A stretch of 34,969 bases of DNA from positions 1 to 34,969 of the forward strand of contig JAZQJX010000001.1 of assembly GCA_045541875.1 (NCBI GenBank). The letters are read 5' to 3'. Below the pieces are notes generated by a model, which saw nothing but the letters and a program-made list of their open reading frames with translations, was not told where the DNA came from and did no database searches. Position numbers and translations under genes: made by a program. Shown one piece after another: positions 32,938 to 34,969 of the stretch (the first letter of the stretch is position 1; each line of letters opens with the position of its first letter). This DNA is from RGIG1828 sp045541875. GTDB lineage: Bacteria > Bacillota > Clostridia > UMGS1810.

Positions 32938-34632
32938 TTATTTCACACCCCCAAAAAATTTCATAGAGTTATATATAATTACCGCAGCTTCAGCACGAGT
33001 CATATTATCAGCAGGACAGAAAAGATTGTTTCCTCTGCCGGACACAATTCCCTTGCCTGCAAGGAATGCTACACCTTCTTTTGCCCAACTGCTGATACTT
33101 GTGTTATCGTCAAAGTTTGTTTTATATTCTTCAAATTCTCCGCCTTTATTAATCGCACGGGCAATGATTGTTGCAGCCTGTTCACGGCTGATGTTTCCTT
33201 TTGGATTGAATATGCCGTCTGCAACTCCGGACACTATTCCTTCTTTTGCCGCAGATGCAATATAGGGAACTGACCATCCGCTTACATCACCAAAATCACA
33301 TTCAACATCTCCGGGATTGCCAAGAAAAGCAAGTACAACCATTTTTGTAAATTCCTCTCTTGTTACCACATCAGAGGGCACAAATTCGGTTTTTGACTTA
33401 CCGGAAATTATTCCTGCTTTGTATAGATTGGATACTGCCTCCTTTGCCCAGACTGTGTTTTCCATATCATTGAATGGAAGAACGATGGCATCGGGATTTA
33501 CCACATATCCATCACCTTTAATGTCTGAAACAGGAACATTTACACTGCCCTGAGAATCGGATGAACCGAGGCTTCCGCCTCCGCCGCCACCGCCTCCGCC
33601 GCCTTCGGAGGAATCGTCACCTTTAACAAGATTTTTATACTCTTTTAAAAGTTCGTCGAGAGTTTGCGAATCCGAATTTGAAAGTGCAAGATATATTTCG
33701 TCTTTGTCACTTATTTTTGAAAGTTTCTTAAGGTCAAATCCTGACTCTTTATATTCATCACTGTATTTTTCAAAATAGGTGCCAACATGACCGAATCCAA
33801 GGTTTCTGCCATAGTTGGTAATAACATTTAAAAGAACCTGATCGTTAAATCTTTCTTTGATTTCATTAACACTGCCATAATTTTTCTTGATTATCCTGGA
33901 ATTCACCGCCTTTTTACCGGCAGAAGAAAGTGAATTCACATAATCTTTATAAAGGTCTGTGTCTTCTATGTCAAGATATGTTGCACAAGTCAGTTCATCA
34001 TCCTCAAAAAGTGACGGTACCCCTTCGTTAAAGGCTGCTACCATCAGAGATTCTTCAAGACATTTAAGCATTTCGTCCACGTCATCTTCAAAGGGAGCAA
34101 CCGATTCAAGAACTTCTGCTATTGCACTTTTGGATGTTTCAAGATATATATCAGAATTATTCATACTGTATATCTTATATGCCTGAGGAATCACACTAAG
34201 TATATCATCGGCATTCTCGTTGAGAGATTCTATAACTTCCTGCTTTTTATCAGAAAAATAAAAACTGAAAGTTGATTTTTCTGCATCGTTTAACTTGTCT
34301 GTAATTACAAGCAAAGTGAACTCTCCACCACAGTTTTCTTCGGCAAGTTCTCCCATATCAAGGTCTGACATTGTAATGTCTACAGAGTACGAGCCATCAA
34401 CGCACTCATCGTCTCCATAAAACTGTATGGCATATTCAGAGGAAGCTGATACAATATCTTCTTCTCCATATCCCGGATTCAGTATCAGAACAGAGACCGA
34501 CTTGGCACCTTCTGCTTTACCGCTGACTCTTATAATATCTTGTCCTGCATCTTTCAGTGATACATCAGCTGCACCAACTGACAATGTAAGCACTAAAAGG
34601 ACCATGATTGTTAAGCTTATAACTCTCTTCAT
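32938..34632 (-). CDS. SLH-domain surface protein with polyglycine linker
   Basis: 564 residues with a signal peptide (ending SVGAA). An N-terminal Ig-like region (about 25-130) is followed by a helical, Asp/Glu-rich region (about 130-340), a run of ten glycines near 345-354, and three canonical SLH repeats (about 385-564; AVSNLYKAGIISGKSKTEFVPSDVVTREEF, AAKEGIVSGVADGIFNPKGNISREQA, FLAGKGIVSGRGNNLFCPADNMTRAEA). The flexible linker should hold the N-terminal part away from the wall. It is the first gene of the four-gene surface operon, with AAAGGATG upstream of ATG 34632. Confidence 0.9.
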   Translation of the reverse strand: MKRVISLTIMVLLVLTLSVGAADVSLKDAGQDIIRVSGKAEGAKSVSVLILNPGYGEEDIVSASSEYAIQFYGDDECVDGSYSVDITMSDLDMGELAEENCGGEFTLLVITDKLNDAEKSTFSFYFSDKKQEVIESLNENADDILSVIPQAYKIYSMNNSDIYLETSKSAIAEVLESVAPFEDDVDEMLKCLEESLMVAAFNEGVPSLFEDDELTCATYLDIEDTDLYKDYVNSLSSAGKKAVNSRIIKKNYGSVNEIKERFNDQVLLNVITNYGRNLGFGHVGTYFEKYSDEYKESGFDLKKLSKISDKDEIYLALSNSDSQTLDELLKEYKNLVKGDDSSEGGGGGGGGGGSLGSSDSQGSVNVPVSDIKGDGYVVNPDAIVLPFNDMENTVWAKEAVSNLYKAGIISGKSKTEFVPSDVVTREEFTKMVVLAFLGNPGDVECDFGDVSGWSVPYIASAAKEGIVSGVADGIFNPKGNISREQAATIIARAINKGGEFEEYKTNFDDNTSISSWAKEGVAFLAGKGIVSGRGNNLFCPADNMTRAEAAVIIYNSMKFFGGVK

Positions 34633-34661
34633 TTTGGCTTTCTCATCCTTTCTTTTCCCGG

Positions 34662-34698
34662 AAACCTATGAATATATTTATTATATAATTATAGGTTT
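34662..34698. promoter_or_regulatory. Hairpin over the -10 and start region of the surface operon
   Basis: AAACCTAT/ATAGGTTT arms with an inner AAT/AAT-like AT pairing span the -10 element and the presumed transcription start. It could be an operator dyad or a 5' leader hairpin. Confidence 0.4.
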
Positions 34699-34716
34699 TC
34701 TGTATGTATTAAGCAA
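34688..34716 (-). promoter_or_regulatory. Promoter of the surface polysaccharide operon
   Basis: On the minus strand, TTGCTT (34711-34716) and TATAAT (34688-34693) with a 17-base spacer, about 50 bases upstream of the first start codon. It is probably the main promoter for all four genes, since no clear internal promoter or terminator was seen. Confidence 0.75.
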
Positions 34717-34739
34717 CTATTTGTTTTACTAATACATAC
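34702..34739. promoter_or_regulatory. Operator-like dyad around the -35 element
   Basis: GTATGTATT (34702-34710) and AATACATAC (34731-34739) are perfect 9-bp inverted arms with a 20-base spacer, abutting the -35 hexamer. A dimeric regulator bound here would control the operon. The stretch 34740-34894 shows no further recognisable feature. Confidence 0.55.
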
Positions 34740-34894
34740 GCATTATTTTACATTGCTACATCCACACCAATCATATCACAATTGTAACATATTATTTACT
34801 GATGTTCAAGCATCCTTTTTGTTCAAATCTACTTTTCTCATTGTCCTAATCGTTGATTTTCCGAAATCGGTTTTTCAGATTGTTTTATGCTGAT

Positions 34895-34969
34895 TTAACA
34901 TCGTTTCATTTTCTTTAAAATTTTGAAATTAAGCCAAGTCGGATCGTAGCCATGTCGTTCTGTGAGCCA
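34895..34969 (-). CDS. Possible C-terminal end of a gene cut by the window edge
   Basis: A minus-strand frame enters from the right edge and reads WLTERHGYDPTWLNFKILKK and then MKRC before TAA at 34895-34897. The composition looks protein-like and no stop interrupts it, but 24 residues cannot prove a gene, and no family is recognised. Confidence 0.4.
   Translation of the reverse strand, partial: WLTERHGYDPTWLNFKILKKMKRC

Noticed and set aside
34740..34894. Further promoter or regulatory RNA upstream of the surface operon
   Set aside because: Only AT-rich sequence with small chance palindromes was seen; nothing has a promoter, terminator or riboswitch layout.

Overview
The window is AT-rich DNA with AGGAGG-type ribosome binding sites, sigma-A-like promoters, S-layer homology (SLH) proteins, a lipoprotein-dependent sugar ABC transporter and PssA/Psd lipid genes. 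This fits a Gram-positive Clostridia genome (Bacillota), probably a gut polysaccharide degrader; the genus cannot be set from the sequence alone. No rRNA, tRNA or CRISPR array was seen.

Left end (1-5305): a leftward operon encodes an XRE regulator, an ImmA/IrrE-type metalloprotease with a membrane anchor, a secreted VWA-domain membrane protein and the start of a further gene. Just upstream is a tyrosine recombinase gene enclosed by two perfect 30-bp inverted repeats (3863-3892 and 5246-5275). A consensus promoter (5203-5232) lies inside the segment next to the right repeat and points out of it, towards a terminator. Inverting the segment would place this promoter directly in front of the XRE gene and its ribosome binding site. 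I read this as a self-contained phase-variation switch. It is the most notable feature of the window.

5306-6032: a decayed IS3-family transposase end, one copy of a structured dispersed repeat, and possible IS ends.

6033-18735: an AraC regulator divergent from two Gfo/Idh/MocA oxidoreductases; a leftward five-gene operon (DUF5685-like, J-domain protein, membrane protein, mutarotase-like protein, VOC protein); RodA/FtsW; and a two-permease plus binding-lipoprotein sugar transporter divergent from its own AraC regulator. The dehydrogenases, mutarotase-like protein, VOC protein and transporter suggest uptake and processing of unusual sugars.

18739-22366: a RelQ-type alarmone synthetase with a FliB-like cysteine-rich protein, a 43-residue Asn/Gln-rich microprotein, and pssA-psd for phosphatidylethanolamine synthesis.

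22675-34632: a leftward operon of four large secreted proteins: an SLH protein, a second SLH-like protein, a heparinase II/III-like multidomain protein and a three-fold repeated ConA-like/Ig-like protein. It looks like a cell-surface polysaccharide-processing cluster.

A second unusual theme is a roughly 100-bp structured repeat family (near 5766, 13962 and 20489, with a decayed tandem copy near 13893). It always sits directly behind the intrinsic terminator of a leftward gene and ends in its own terminator-like hairpin. A related motif follows the psd terminator.
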